Assembly (NCBI RefSeq): GCF_902859805.1
Contig: NZ_CADIKC010000018.1
Location: forward strand, 1-64,000
Length of the DNA: 64,000 nt
DNA from: Paraburkholderia sediminicola
GTDB lineage: Bacteria; Pseudomonadota; Gammaproteobacteria; Burkholderiales; Burkholderiaceae
Reading direction: 5' to 3'
Position numbers and translations under genes: made by a program. Below the pieces are notes generated by a model, which was not told where the DNA came from, did no database searches, and saw nothing but the letters and a program-made list of their open reading frames with translations. The stretch's first letter is position 1; every line of letters begins with the position of its first letter. This document shows positions 53,052 to 63,210 of the stretch, piece by piece.

Positions 53052-56000
53052 CTACATGCGTGACGTCCCCTGCGTCCCTGCGCCAAATAAGCGGATCAAG
53101 GCTTCATAGTCGACCGGCTTGGTCAGATGATGGTCGAACCCAGCCTCGACTGATTTGAGGCGATCCGCCGGCAGTCCGTATCCGGTGACGGCCACCAGGA
53201 TCACATTTCGATTTGCCCCGGATTCGCGTAGCCTTCTCGCTACTTCGTAACCGTCCATGCCTGGAAGGCCGATGTCGAGAAGTACGAAGTCAGGGTTGAA
53301 GGTCGCCGCCGCGCTGAGTCCCGAAACACCATCTATGCGCGTCTCGACCTGATGACCCTCATTGGCGAGAAGCATGCCCAACGCCTCACTCGCATCGGCG
53401 TTGTCATCAATAATCAGAATCCGCTGCGGGCAGGCGATGACAGGTGCCGGCTGCAAACTGATCCGATCTCCGGGGACGGGTCCCGGATCGAGAGGCAGAT
53501 CGACGACAAACTCACTGCCAGTCTTGCCATCGCTAATGGCCCGAACCGAACCGCCATGCAACTCGACCAGTCGCCGCGCCACGGACAGGCCAACACCCAG
53601 GCCGTTGTTGCGCTGGCTGCCGGATGCGGGCCCCTGGACAAACATGTCGAAAAGACTTTCGAGCATCGAGGACGGGATACCATTCCCGTTGTCTTTGATG
53701 CTGAGTGAAAGCCGATGCGCCGCGGTGGTCGCCCGCAGTTGTATGGAACCGCCCGGCGCGGTGTATTTCGCCGCGTTGATTATGATGTTCTCGATGACTT
53801 GCGACAGGCGGGTCGAGTCTGCGTTTAGCCAGATGGGCTCTTCAGGCAGGGAGACGGACAATGAATGGCGGCGCTCATCGACGATCGGCTGGCAAACTTC
53901 GATGGCGCTCTGGACGATTGTTTTCAGCAGAACCGTCTGTCGATTCAACTCGATGCTGCCACTTGTTATCCGGGTGATATCGAGCATGTCGTTCACGAGG
54001 TGCATCATTGCGCGCCCCTGCCTTTGAATGACGCCGGCGGCCCAGTCCTTCTGCGTGACCGGAACCGTTTTCGACGCGAGCAAATCTCCGGCGGAAACCA
54101 GCGCCGCAAGTGGATTGCGCAGCTCATGGCCGAGCATGGCCAGAAATTCGTTTTTTCGACGGTCGGCGACCGCCAGCTGTTCGGCTCGCTCGCGAAGGTG
54201 AGCATTGCTCACGCTGCGGTTGACGAGATCGCGCTCAGTTGATGACACCGCAATAGCGTTGCCCGCGTCGTCCGACAGGACCGACAGCGTGAGCCAGATA
54301 TCAACCACGCGTCCGTCCTTCGTTACCCGCTGTGTCTCGTAGGAATGCAGCGCCTCATTGTGCTCAGCGTGGTGGATGAAGTCGAGATGATCCTGCCTGG
54401 CACCGCGTGGGACCAGGTCGGAGACGGTCATACACAACGCTTCAGTCTCGCTATAGCCGTACATCGCGCTAGCCGCGCGGTTCCAGGCGAGAAAGCGGCC
54501 TTTGAGGTCGAATACCGTCACCGCGTCGTTCGAATCCTGAACCACGGCGGCAAGGCGCCGGGCACGTTCATCGGACAGCTTGACCTGGGTGATATCTGTC
54601 CATGTGACCACGACGCCAGCAGGCGGCATTCCGCGAACCGCAATGTAGGGCGTAATGCGGCGGACATACCATTCCGCGGTCGCGGTTTCGATTTCCTTTT
54701 CCACCTTCTCGTTGAGGCCCAGAAGTATCCTGTCGACCTCCTCCGGCAACGCGTTGCCGAGCGGGTTGCCGAGAACCTCTACGATCCTGCGCCCGATGTC
54801 CGGCGGCGCAAGTCCCAGGATCCTCGCCGCGCTGGGCGTAAACCGTTTGATCAGACCCTGCCTGTCGAGAAGCAGTGTTGATATTTCCGTGCTGGCAAGC
54901 AGATTCGTGACGTCCTCACTGAGAACCTCCAACTGGTGGACCTTCTGCTCGAGCTGGGAATTGACGACATTCAATTGCTCGTTGACCGCCTGTAGCTCCT
55001 CTTTCGACGTTTCGAGCTCTTCGTTCGCGGAGCGCAGTTCCTCATTCATCGAAAGGATTTCTTCGTTCGATACCCGCAATTCGCTATTGCTCTCCTCCAG
55101 TTCCTCGATTGTGCTGCCAAGCTCTACCTGCGTTGTGCGAAGCTCGCTCTCGAGATGCCAGAGGTCGGAATCCGCGCCGGAGGGCGCCGTCGACGCAGGC
55201 CGGTCGGCCGTCGGCAACCTCGCGAAGATGACAAGCAATGCCTTGCCGGCATGCATCGTGTCGAACGGTCGCGTCACCGTGATTTTCACCGCGGGCGCGC
55301 CACCGTCAGCGACGATTTCACTGACCGGCGAGGCTGCCTGGTCCTGGACCGCCCGGCGCAATACAATCCGCAGCTTGAGGCGCAGGCCGTCGCGCGCCAT
55401 GTCGAGAATATTGCCGGTTGGCTCACCTGCCGGCTGCGTCAGGTATTCGTCCGTCGAGCCGCTCACGTAGAGCACCTGGTGAGCAGAATTGATCAGCACC
55501 GAGGCGGCATGGTGCTCTTCCAGCAGCGTGGCGTTGACCAGTTCCGCGTAACCTTTGCTGCGGACACCGACGCGGCTTGCGGGCGGGAATTCCTCGCGGC
55601 GCGCCGTACTTGCGGAAAACCGGTAGCCAGTGACAGCCGGTGCGATGACCGGACTGCGCTGGTAAATACGCCAGGCTCTCGACACCTCCTGGAACTGGGT
55701 GGAATCGGGATCGGTACTTTCCGATCGTCCCAGAAACAGGTAGCGCTTCGGATTGAGCGCGAAGTGGAATAGCTCAAATACCCGCTGCTGGGCTTCGGGC
55801 TCGAGGTAGATCAGCAGGTTCCGGCAACTGATCAGATCGACGCGGGAAAACGGTGGATCAGCAATAAGGTTCTGCGGGGTGAACAGAACCGTTTCGCGAA
55901 GTTCCTGCCGGATCTGGAATCCATCGCTGTGCGTCTGAAAGAAACGCTCGAGCCGCGCTTCACCCACTGGTGACGCGACGCTGGCCGAATAGATGCCCTG

Positions 56001-57089
56001 ACGTGCGCGTCCCAGCGCAACGCGGTTCACGTCGGAGGCAAGGATCATGAACGGCCGCGTCACCCGGCGCTTCTCGATCTCCTCGGTCAGCAGCATGGCC
56101 ATCGAATAGGCTTCTTCGCCCGTTGCGCATCCCGGCACCCATACACGAATTGGCTGCTCGCTCTGAGGCTCCTCCAGCAGAACGCTCAGCACGCGTTCGG
56201 ACAGTGCGGTCCAAGCATCAGGATCGCGGAAGAACTCCGTCACACCGATCATCATATCGAGACTGAGTGCCTGAGCCTCCTCGGGCGAGGCCGACAGGAC
56301 GCCGCAATAGGCATCAAGGCTATCAATCCGGTTGACCGCCATGCGGCGGGCAATGCGACGCTGAAGCGTTCCCCGTTTGTAGCCCCTGAAATCTGATCCG
56401 GCAGCCGCAAGCGCCCTGAGCACCGGTTCAAGATCGACTGGCCGCGCGGCATCCACCGCGGCTAGCGACGTCCCGGCCGTGGATCGTGTGATGTAATCGA
56501 ACAGCGCAGCAGGCATGTTTTCAACCGGCAGCACATAATCGACCAACCCCGTTGCGATTGCATGGCCAGGCATTGCGCTGTGCTCCGCCGTGTCAGGCGT
56601 TTGCGCCATGACCATGCCGCCCTCGGCCTTGATCGCTCTCAGGCCCGCTGAACCGTCCGCGTTCGCGCCAGTGAGCACGATCCCGATAGCACGGTCCCGT
56701 TGGTCAGCCGCTAGTGACGTGAAGAACGCGTCGATCGGCATGGGGATTGCTGGACGATCAACGGCGGCACGCAGCCTGAACGCGTCTTGCTCGATAACAA
56801 CCGACACCTTCGGCGGGATGACATAGACGTGCCCCGCGCGCGGTATAACGCCGTCCTCAATCGCCGACACAGGCAAAGCCGTGTCTTTCGCCAGCAACCC
56901 CGGGAGATGACTCTCGGCGCCTGGAGCCAGGTGGACAACGACCACGAAGGCAACGTCGGCCGGAATTTCGGAAGCCGCCCTGAAAAACAGGCTCAGCGCA
57001 TGAAGGCCACCGGCCGACGCACCGATTGCGACTATGCGGGGAGCGACGACCAGCCCTGGCGCAGCAGAAGTGTTATTGGAATCATTCAT
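53052..57089 (-). CDS. CheB-CheR-PAS-PAS-histidine kinase-receiver hybrid (module 2)
   Basis: 1345 residues, colinear over its full length with the kinase at 37823-41863. Same order: CheB (GASAGGLHAL), CheR (VWVPGCATGEEAYS), coiled coil (SNEEI and MNEELRSANEELE repeats), two PAS domains, HisKA (LGHELRNPLAAL), HATPase (NIIINAAKYTAPGG), receiver (IIDDNADASEAL, LLDIGLPGMDG). Most differences lie in the N-terminal linker, in PAS 1 and in the C-terminal part. All signature residues are present in both copies. Divergent from Crp/Fnr paralogue 4 across a region homologous to 37559-37822. Convergent with the flippase gene. Confidence 0.93.
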   Translation of the reverse strand: MNDSNNTSAAPGLVVAPRIVAIGASAGGLHALSLFFRAASEIPADVAFVVVVHLAPGAESHLPGLLAKDTALPVSAIEDGVIPRAGHVYVIPPKVSVVIEQDAFRLRAAVDRPAIPMPIDAFFTSLAADQRDRAIGIVLTGANADGSAGLRAIKAEGGMVMAQTPDTAEHSAMPGHAIATGLVDYVLPVENMPAALFDYITRSTAGTSLAAVDAARPVDLEPVLRALAAAGSDFRGYKRGTLQRRIARRMAVNRIDSLDAYCGVLSASPEEAQALSLDMMIGVTEFFRDPDAWTALSERVLSVLLEEPQSEQPIRVWVPGCATGEEAYSMAMLLTEEIEKRRVTRPFMILASDVNRVALGRARQGIYSASVASPVGEARLERFFQTHSDGFQIRQELRETVLFTPQNLIADPPFSRVDLISCRNLLIYLEPEAQQRVFELFHFALNPKRYLFLGRSESTDPDSTQFQEVSRAWRIYQRSPVIAPAVTGYRFSASTARREEFPPASRVGVRSKGYAELVNATLLEEHHAASVLINSAHQVLYVSGSTDEYLTQPAGEPTGNILDMARDGLRLKLRIVLRRAVQDQAASPVSEIVADGGAPAVKITVTRPFDTMHAGKALLVIFARLPTADRPASTAPSGADSDLWHLESELRTTQVELGSTIEELEESNSELRVSNEEILSMNEELRSANEELETSKEELQAVNEQLNVVNSQLEQKVHQLEVLSEDVTNLLASTEISTLLLDRQGLIKRFTPSAARILGLAPPDIGRRIVEVLGNPLGNALPEEVDRILLGLNEKVEKEIETATAEWYVRRITPYIAVRGMPPAGVVVTWTDITQVKLSDERARRLAAVVQDSNDAVTVFDLKGRFLAWNRAASAMYGYSETEALCMTVSDLVPRGARQDHLDFIHHAEHNEALHSYETQRVTKDGRVVDIWLTLSVLSDDAGNAIAVSSTERDLVNRSVSNAHLRERAEQLAVADRRKNEFLAMLGHELRNPLAALVSAGDLLASKTVPVTQKDWAAGVIQRQGRAMMHLVNDMLDITRITSGSIELNRQTVLLKTIVQSAIEVCQPIVDERRHSLSVSLPEEPIWLNADSTRLSQVIENIIINAAKYTAPGGSIQLRATTAAHRLSLSIKDNGNGIPSSMLESLFDMFVQGPASGSQRNNGLGVGLSVARRLVELHGGSVRAISDGKTGSEFVVDLPLDPGPVPGDRISLQPAPVIACPQRILIIDDNADASEALGMLLANEGHQVETRIDGVSGLSAAATFNPDFVLLDIGLPGMDGYEVARRLRESGANRNVILVAVTGYGLPADRLKSVEAGFDHHLTKPVDYEALIRLFGAGTQGTSRM

Positions 57090-57354
57090 GGCGCCACGCT
57101 GGAGACTGCTGGATCGCCAGTGTAGCGCCTATTACGCGGCGGCTGATCGAACTTCAGGCGCAGGGGCATTCAGCTTTTATCGTCCTGCGTCGCAAACGGA
57201 CCCGGCGAGGACGCGTTTGATGTGAAAACAGACTCGCGCTCCCATGCTCGACGTACTATGCGCACTGCTTCCAATATCCACATCGATGTGTCACGCACAG
57301 GAACAGGTCGGCGACACGGTGCGGTTTCCAGACAATCTGCGAGGAATGTGGCAA
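57090..57354. promoter_or_regulatory. Divergent promoter region of Crp/Fnr-hybrid-kinase module 2
   Basis: Reverse-complement homologous to 37559-37822: the kinase-proximal GCGCTACACTGGCG and CCAGCAGTCTCCAGCG, and the Crp/Fnr-proximal GGAAACCG, ACATCGAT and GTCGAGCA blocks are conserved in order. The middle is diverged. Contains no full GTACG-N4-CGTAC site. Confidence 0.5.
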
Positions 57355-58074
57355 ATGTTGAAGGAAGACAATCGAAACGGTAATCACCTTCTTGCGGTGC
57401 TGGACGAGTCGGAGTGGGCACGCGTCGCTCCGCATCTGGTGCCGGTGGACATGTCATTGGGACAGGTCATCTACGAGGCTGGCGATCGTCTCAACCACGT
57501 CTATTTCCCGGCGACATCGATCGTTTCGTTGCTGTACGTTCTGGAGAACGGCGCGTCCGCGGAAATTGCCGTCGTCGGTAACGAAGGGTTGATTGGCATA
57601 GCACTCTTCATGGGCGGCGAAACCACGTCGGGCCGGGCGGTTGTGCAGAGCGCCGGGCGCGCATATCGACTGGATGCTAATGTCCTCAAAGAGGAATTCC
57701 ATCGCGCGGGTGCGGTGCAACGTCTGTTGCTGCGCTATACCCAGGCATTGATCACGCAGATGGCTCAGACCGCCGTGTGCAACCGGCACCACTCAATTGA
57801 CCAGCAACTGTGTCGGTGGCTGCTTCTTAGCATCGACCGGTTACCATCGAATGAACTGACGATGACACAGGAACTCATCGCCAACATGCTTGGCGTCCGG
57901 CGAGCCGGCGTGACAGAAGCGGCGGTGAAACTGCAGGATGCCGGGCTGATCCGCTACAGCCATGGCCGTATTGAGGTGCTGGACCGAGCTGGACTCGAAA
58001 AGCGCGCGTGCGAGTGCTATCGCGTTGTCAGGAGAGAGTGCGAAAGACTGCTGCCTGATCTGAAGGCGATGTGA
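57355..58074 (+). CDS. Crp/Fnr-family transcriptional regulator (paralogue 4)
   Basis: 239 residues from ATG 57355 (GAGGAA upstream). Barrel region GQVIYEAGDRLNHVYFPATS, loop EIAVVGNEGLIGIALFMGGE, HTH MTQELIANMLGVRRAGVTEA. The HTH and C-terminal ends match paralogue 2 closely, consistent with duplication of the whole Crp/Fnr-kinase module. The frame is open to 57244 but the added part reads through the conserved intergenic region. No Fe-S cysteines. Ligand unknown. Confidence 0.9.
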   Translation: MLKEDNRNGNHLLAVLDESEWARVAPHLVPVDMSLGQVIYEAGDRLNHVYFPATSIVSLLYVLENGASAEIAVVGNEGLIGIALFMGGETTSGRAVVQSAGRAYRLDANVLKEEFHRAGAVQRLLLRYTQALITQMAQTAVCNRHHSIDQQLCRWLLLSIDRLPSNELTMTQELIANMLGVRRAGVTEAAVKLQDAGLIRYSHGRIEVLDRAGLEKRACECYRVVRRECERLLPDLKAM

Positions 58075-58245
58075 CGGAGTCAACTTCTATAAAGCTGGTA
58101 AGTCACCCATCGTCCACCTTCTCCTTAGATCATCTGAAGGTCAGCTTTCCCCCGCTCTTCTTCCAGAGGGGGCCATCCCGCGATAGGGCAGGCAGAAAAA
58201 TTGCTGCGGGGGATTTAATTCAACAGATCGTCACCTGGAAACCCC

Positions 58246-59571
58246 ATGCGCGCGCCCGATTTTGTCATTGGCTTCCTTACACTCCCCCTTGCGGCGTGCG
58301 CGCTCGGTCCGGGAGCAACGACAGATACGGGCTTCGGCCCGAGTCCGGCATTAGCCGCCCCGCAGTCGTCCTTACCGCCAACAGTCAATATCGCGCCTGT
58401 CGCCCAGCGCGCAGCCAATACGAAACCGACTGCACCAGCAGGATTCACAGTTACGGCATTTGCGCAAGGACTGGAACACCCGCGCTGGCTGTACACGCTG
58501 CCGAATGGCGACGTACTGGTTGCCGAAAGCGATGCGCCCAAGGAGCATGACGAAGGAAGCGGCGTGTTCGGGTGGATCAGACGGCAGGTGATGAAACGTG
58601 CTGGGGCTGGCGTGCCCAGTCCGGACCGGATTGTACTGTTACGCGATGCAAACGGCAGTGGCATCGCAGCGACACAAACGGTGTTTCTGAAAAACCTTCA
58701 TTCGCCATTCGGCATGGCGCTAATCGGGGATCAACTTTATATTGCTGACTCGGACGCGCTGCTTCGCTTTCCCTATCGAACGGGCGAAACCACGCTGAGT
58801 TCGCCGGGCGTAAAAATAGCGGACCTGCCAGCCGGACCGATCAATCACCACTGGACCAAAAACATCCTCGCCGATCGCGACGGCAAGCATCTTTACGTGA
58901 CGGTGGGATCGAACAGCAACGCGGGCGAGAACGGCGTAGCCGCGGAAGACGGCCGCGGCCGGATTCTCGAGTTCGATGTCGCCACGGGAAGCCTGCGCCC
59001 CTTCGCGACTGGCTTGCGCAATCCCAATGGCCTCTCGTGGCAGCCGGAAAGCGGCGCGTTGTGGACCACGGTCAACGAACGCGACGACCTGGGCAATAAC
59101 CTTGTGCCGGATTACATGACAGCAGTACGTGACGGAGCGTTTTACGGCTTCCCCTATAGCTACTATGGACGGCACATCGACACGCGAGTCAAACCGCAGC
59201 GCCCGGATCTGGTTGCGCAAGCGATCACTCCCGATTACGCACTGGGCAATCACACGGCGTCGCTCGGACTGGTCTTTTACACGGCGCGGCTATTTCCCAA
59301 ACACTATTGGGGCGGCGCATTCGTCGGTCAGCATGGATCGTGGAATCGCAAGCCGTATAGCGGCTACAAGGTCGTGTTCGTGCCATTTGCGAACGGGCAA
59401 CCCGTCACCGCGCCGGAAGATTTCGTCACTGGCTTTCTCACTGCGGGCGGATATGCGGAAGGGAGACCGGTTGGCGTCGCAATCGACCATAGGGGGGCAT
59501 TGCTGGTGGCCGACGACGTTGGCAATGCCGTCTGGCGTGTAGCCCCTGCCGACGCAGCCAGTCGGCAATGA
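58246..59571 (+). CDS. Sorbosone-dehydrogenase-like PQQ/glucose dehydrogenase-fold lipoprotein
   Basis: 441 residues. Lipoprotein signal (FVIGFLTLPLAACALG, Cys about 18) then a six-bladed propeller of the soluble aldose-sugar-dehydrogenase type: EHPRWLYTLPNGDVLVAESD, LYVTVGSNSNAGENG, GLRNPNGLSWQPESGALWTT, GSWNRKPYSGYKV. It would oxidise sugars or aldehydes in the periplasm. Catalytic His and PQQ-contact Arg positions appear present but were not aligned. It follows Crp/Fnr paralogue 4 by 171 bases on the same strand. Confidence 0.85.
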   Translation: MRAPDFVIGFLTLPLAACALGPGATTDTGFGPSPALAAPQSSLPPTVNIAPVAQRAANTKPTAPAGFTVTAFAQGLEHPRWLYTLPNGDVLVAESDAPKEHDEGSGVFGWIRRQVMKRAGAGVPSPDRIVLLRDANGSGIAATQTVFLKNLHSPFGMALIGDQLYIADSDALLRFPYRTGETTLSSPGVKIADLPAGPINHHWTKNILADRDGKHLYVTVGSNSNAGENGVAAEDGRGRILEFDVATGSLRPFATGLRNPNGLSWQPESGALWTTVNERDDLGNNLVPDYMTAVRDGAFYGFPYSYYGRHIDTRVKPQRPDLVAQAITPDYALGNHTASLGLVFYTARLFPKHYWGGAFVGQHGSWNRKPYSGYKVVFVPFANGQPVTAPEDFVTGFLTAGGYAEGRPVGVAIDHRGALLVADDVGNAVWRVAPADAASRQ

Positions 59572-60000
59572 ATGCCGCCGCGGCTTGCTTGCGTGCCCAC
59601 CCTTCCGTCGGTCATGGCTCGCCGCAGGCGCGACGGTGTGAAGCCTGAACGTTCGATCAATCCGAGCTGCACAGCGCGCACCGGTGCCCCTGGATAGCCA
59701 ATGAGAAGACCGGCCGGGTTGACGCTGCTTAACGTATATGCGGTGTTTCCGCAATTTTAAAGATTGGAGTGCTTTTGATTTGAATCCTGGTATGGACTCG
59801 TCCGGCGAGGGCAACGCAGATTTCGCAATGCCGCATCACCCATGTATCGTGCGCCCCCGCGGAAGCTGTCCATGCAAAACTACCGGACAAAAAATTTCCG
59901 ACGTGACCGTCGACGTCTGCGTCGGCGAAAAAGTCGCGGTACGTCGAGGAACACGTCGCTGCGAGGGTAAGTAAGGATGGGACTTCCGATCATCCAAAGG
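59572..60000. other. Intergenic region
   Basis: No supported gene; the longest frame (59738-59974) has no ribosome site and an unlikely composition. No repeat or RNA signature was noticed. Confidence 0.4.
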
Positions 60001-60246
60001 TCAACTTCGCGACAACGCGCCAGGCAGCACCAATTCGTTCCATACGTAACTCGTCCCCGCGCGCTGGTTGAGCCACAGTCGGCCTGCGGCCGTCATATTG
60101 ATGACGCCGCCGGTGCGCGACTCGTACGCAAGCCCGAGAGTCAATAGTTCGTTGGTCATGGTGCGCGAAATCTCCGATTCGGAATCAGGAATTCGATCGA
60201 GCGATTTGAGAGCCTGGACAGTTTCGGCCGAGAGTTGGATATACAT
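60001..60246 (-). CDS. Small hypothetical protein
   Basis: 81 residues. A strong AGGAGG at good spacing precedes the ATG at 60246, which makes this a real gene despite no recognised family. The sequence (YIQLSAETVQALKSLDRIPD then ISRTMTNELLTLGLAYESRT) looks like a compact winged-helix or ribbon-helix fold. No operon partner. Confidence 0.6.
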   Translation of the reverse strand: MYIQLSAETVQALKSLDRIPDSESEISRTMTNELLTLGLAYESRTGGVINMTAAGRLWLNQRAGTSYVWNELVLPGALSRS

Positions 60247-60539
60247 GGTGGCCTCCTGAAGCTGAGATCATCATGGCCCGGATGAAATTCTCCCGTCTGT
60301 ACGGTGGCGTCTACTTGGTCGCCCCTTCGTGAAATCGCGTAGTCGCGGGCAGTAAAGGCTCGCTGGGAACAGCGCCTCTCTGGGATCGCGTCCGATTGTT
60401 TCCGCAGCCGCCTCGTCTGAACGTATTGAGCGGCTGATGAATGCGTTTGATGTCGACCAGCCACGTGCGGAAGGGAATAGTCGGGTTGAGCAGGTCGTTG
60501 CGATTGACGCAGTTCGGAACGACGACTGGAGACACGGCT

Positions 60540-60945
60540 ATGCGTAAGCTCGGCCACGCTGCATGTACGACCCTGTGCGTCGGCGCGACCCTCACTGCGG
60601 CGCAGACGCCACCGTCGCCACCAACCGCCAGTGCGCCGCCGGCACGGATGCCGACCGACATTCCTTATGGCACGTCGATTGGCATAGATGCCGCGAACAG
60701 GGTATTTTCAGCGGCCGAAGCCTTGGCAAAGAGACACAACTGAAAAATGAACATTGCCGTGGTCGATATGCACGGCGACCGGGTCGCATTCGAACGCATG
60801 ACCGTGCGCACCTTGCATCAATAGCGGTCTCACGGGCAACGCACGCACGGCCGCCAGGTTCCGTCGCGAAACGCGCGTCTTCTACAATCAATTTGAAAGC
60901 GGGCACGCTTACTTCTTGCCAGACGACCACTTCAACCTACCGTGA
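60540..60945 (+). pseudogene. Decayed GlcG/HbpS-family heme-binding protein
   Basis: From ATG 60540 (GGAGA upstream) a signal peptide is followed by DIPYGTSIGIDAANRVFSAA, EALAKRHN, then an in-frame TGA where the family has Trp; the frame continues KMNIAVVDMHGDRVAFERM before a frameshift. Further homology appears in other frames: HLASIAVSRA at about 60810 and ARTAARFRRETRVFYNQFES downstream. So one nonsense and at least two frameshifts destroy the gene. The 3' end runs into the antisense methyltransferase remnant. Confidence 0.75.
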
Positions 60946-61542
60946 CGTCCGACCGCGCATGCGGTCGCACACGATAACTCGAGTGCTACTACACGGGCTG
61001 CCGGAAAGTTGAACCAGATGATTTCAGACGTCAACTGGATGAAGCCGTTCGTAAGATGACGCAACGGGCCGGAGAGCGCATAAGTGAACTGGACTATCAG
61101 CGTTCCCACTGGCAGTACTGCGCGCCAATGCTCGACAATTGCGTGGGATTCGGCATAAGGCAAGGAACGCAGCGGCACACCGGAAACAACGGCGTCAACT
61201 GGCGTGTCTGCCGGCAAAAAGTCGCCAAGGTTACCGGCGTCACCCTGAACAATTCTGAGTCGGGGGAATCTGGAACGCAGATGTGTGGCCAGAGCGGCAG
61301 AACGCTCGATGATGAGCAGACGATCCGCGCGGATACCGTGGTGGATCGATTGCCGAGACGCTCGTAATAAAGTCTTCGAATCCACAAGCGAGACATTCGA
61401 CAAGCAAACCGTCGAACTCGGTGCCGCAGCACTGGCAAGTGAGGCGGTGAACCTCCCCCGCAGCAAGGACTTCCCAACCATCTTCCATTGGGACGCGGCA
61501 CTTGGGGCAAAGAAACCCCAGTTCGGATATTACGTTTGACAT
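60909..61542 (-). pseudogene. Zinc-ribbon N terminus joined to a methyltransferase C-terminal fragment
   Basis: From ATG 61542 the minus strand encodes MSNVISELGFLCPKCRVPME and VHRLTCQCCGTEFDGLLVEC and LACGFEDF, a Cys4-type zinc-ribbon protein, until about 61375. The frame then shifts; frame 60909-61481 downstream encodes IHHGIRADRLLIIERSAALA, IVQGDAGNLGDFLPADTPVD and LIVQFTYALSGPL, the C-terminal part of a PmtA-like phospholipid N-methyltransferase lacking its SAM-binding N-terminal motif. A deletion or recombination joined two unrelated genes near 61345-61375. Confidence 0.65.
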
Positions 61543-62244
61543 GTTCGAAAGCTTTATGAAACAAATCGCTTTGCGACAAGTAACAATTTAGCTTAGCACT
61601 TTGCGATTTCGTCTGTGCAAATCGCGTGGACAACGTCGAACCGAGCGCTCACCAAGTCCTTCTTCTCGATGGCTCACAACGGTCCGGCCAGTAGACGAAA
61701 GATCTCGGTCCCATCAGCGGTACCGACGTTGAAGCTTGGCTTGCCTGGCCACAGAGAATCGCAAGAGAATGACCCCATTTCTTAAAATGAAAGTATGAAA
61801 AGTCAGCTTTCCGGAGAGACTTCGGAAGAATCTGGGTTAACATCCGGATTTTTTGCGTATACGAGTGCGTATATTTCGCGCGGCAAGCAATATTTTTTCA
61901 TTTTAATTTATACACTTACACCAGCCATTCGAGTCCTCTCCTGGCCCCGCGCAGAGCAGCTCCCGTTACCGGGCAGCCGAGCTAGACCGTGGCCGCATTC
62001 GGTGCGATACCGAATTGTTCCTCGAGGATCTTCTTGGCGAATCTGACAAAAGAAGCTTGCTGGCTCCCCCGGCGAGATTAGCCCGTGTCGCCAGGGCACC
62101 ACAACTGGCTCGCAACGCTCGATATCCGCGACTTGAGCGAGCCGGACCTTGAAAGCGTCGCAGCAGACAGCAGTAACGTCCTGCGGGTAAATGGCGGGTA
62201 AAAATGAAAATTTTCACTCAACAATGTGCCATTAAGTCCCAAGC
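61543..62244. other. Decayed A/T-rich stretch
   Basis: No supported gene. 61760-61925 is the most A/T-rich part of the window. Frames at 61908-62217 read through on both strands but match no known family; this is probably a mobile-element or phage residue. Confidence 0.4.
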
Positions 62245-62613
62245 AGCAAGGCTGTGCGCGATGTTGAGTTGGTCCTCAACAACAACTATCATCTGGTGCA
62301 TCATGATTTGCCGCATGTGCCTTGGTTTGCGATTCGGAAGGTTTATGAAACGTCCCGGCAGCAGTACATAGAGCGCTCGGGAGAGTTTCTTGTACACGGT
62401 TACAGCGAATGGTTCACGCGATATGGACTCACTGCGGTGGCGCATCCAGTGGCTGGCGGTAGCTCCGATCGCTTCCAAGAAGATCCGCCAGCTTCCATCG
62501 GTTTGGCAGGTAAATTGCAGGAAAAATTCATGGTAGTTGTCCGTGACGGAGCTCGCCATGAAACTCACCTATCCGCTCCTGCTGAACGCGAAACCACAAG
62601 CCAAGTCGCGTAG
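62245..62613 (+). pseudogene. C-terminal fragment of a fatty-acid desaturase
   Basis: The frame reads ELVLNNNYHLVHHDLPHVPW, then FAIRKVYETSRQQYIERSGE and FLVHGYSEWFTRYGLTAVAH. The HLVHHDLP is the third histidine box of membrane fatty-acid desaturases and the following part matches the C terminus. The first two His boxes and all TM helices are missing. The last ~50 codons are unrelated sequence. Transcription and function are unlikely. Confidence 0.7.
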
Positions 62614-63210
62614 TTAGCGGAGATATCTGCAGTTGCTGCAGAAGATCCAAAGCAGAATGTAGAAACGAGTCACACAGCACCGGCGACGGAGATCTCGCGG
62701 GATCATCGCGCTACCGCCCTCGCCATTCCCCCAGTACTCCGTCTGCGTCGTCGAGGATCGTCATGGCCTTGTCCATGACCGGCAATCAGGGCATCACTTC
62801 GAACAGCAACTGATTCTCGGCGCTGGCTTCCCTCCTGTCCCGCACTGTCCTTTTGTACTCCAACGTATCTCCAGACAGAAAGAGATACACGCGCTTACAC
62901 ACAACTGACTTTCGGACACAAGCGGGATACACTCATCTGCTCAAATACGCCCATCGCTAGCAGAACAGCGCACCTCAAAAACTGGGCTTGCTTCGGATAT
63001 CAGGTTGCTACCGCACTATCGGTTGGATGTGTTCTTCGTGCCGGGCCATTTTGTAACGATGGCCGCTCAATGGATCACATTTATAACCGATGGCTGACTG
63101 TCGGAGAGCCCTGGAGGTCACATCCGTGCAACTGCCATGACACGGCCCGGCGATTTCAGGCCAAGCCAATCGAAACTTTTCCCGTTGGGGATCAAATAGT
63201 CAGAACGCAA
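62614..63210. other. Intergenic region
   Basis: No supported gene, repeat or RNA. It ends with the promoter region of the secreted DUF6130-like gene. Confidence 0.4.

Noticed and set aside
59738..59974. 78-codon plus-strand frame
   Set aside because: No ribosome site, no family, irregular codon use.
60299..60312. GTACG-GTGG-CGTCT upstream of the small gene at 60001-60246
   Set aside because: Second arm has two mismatches; one good arm is expected by chance in this length.
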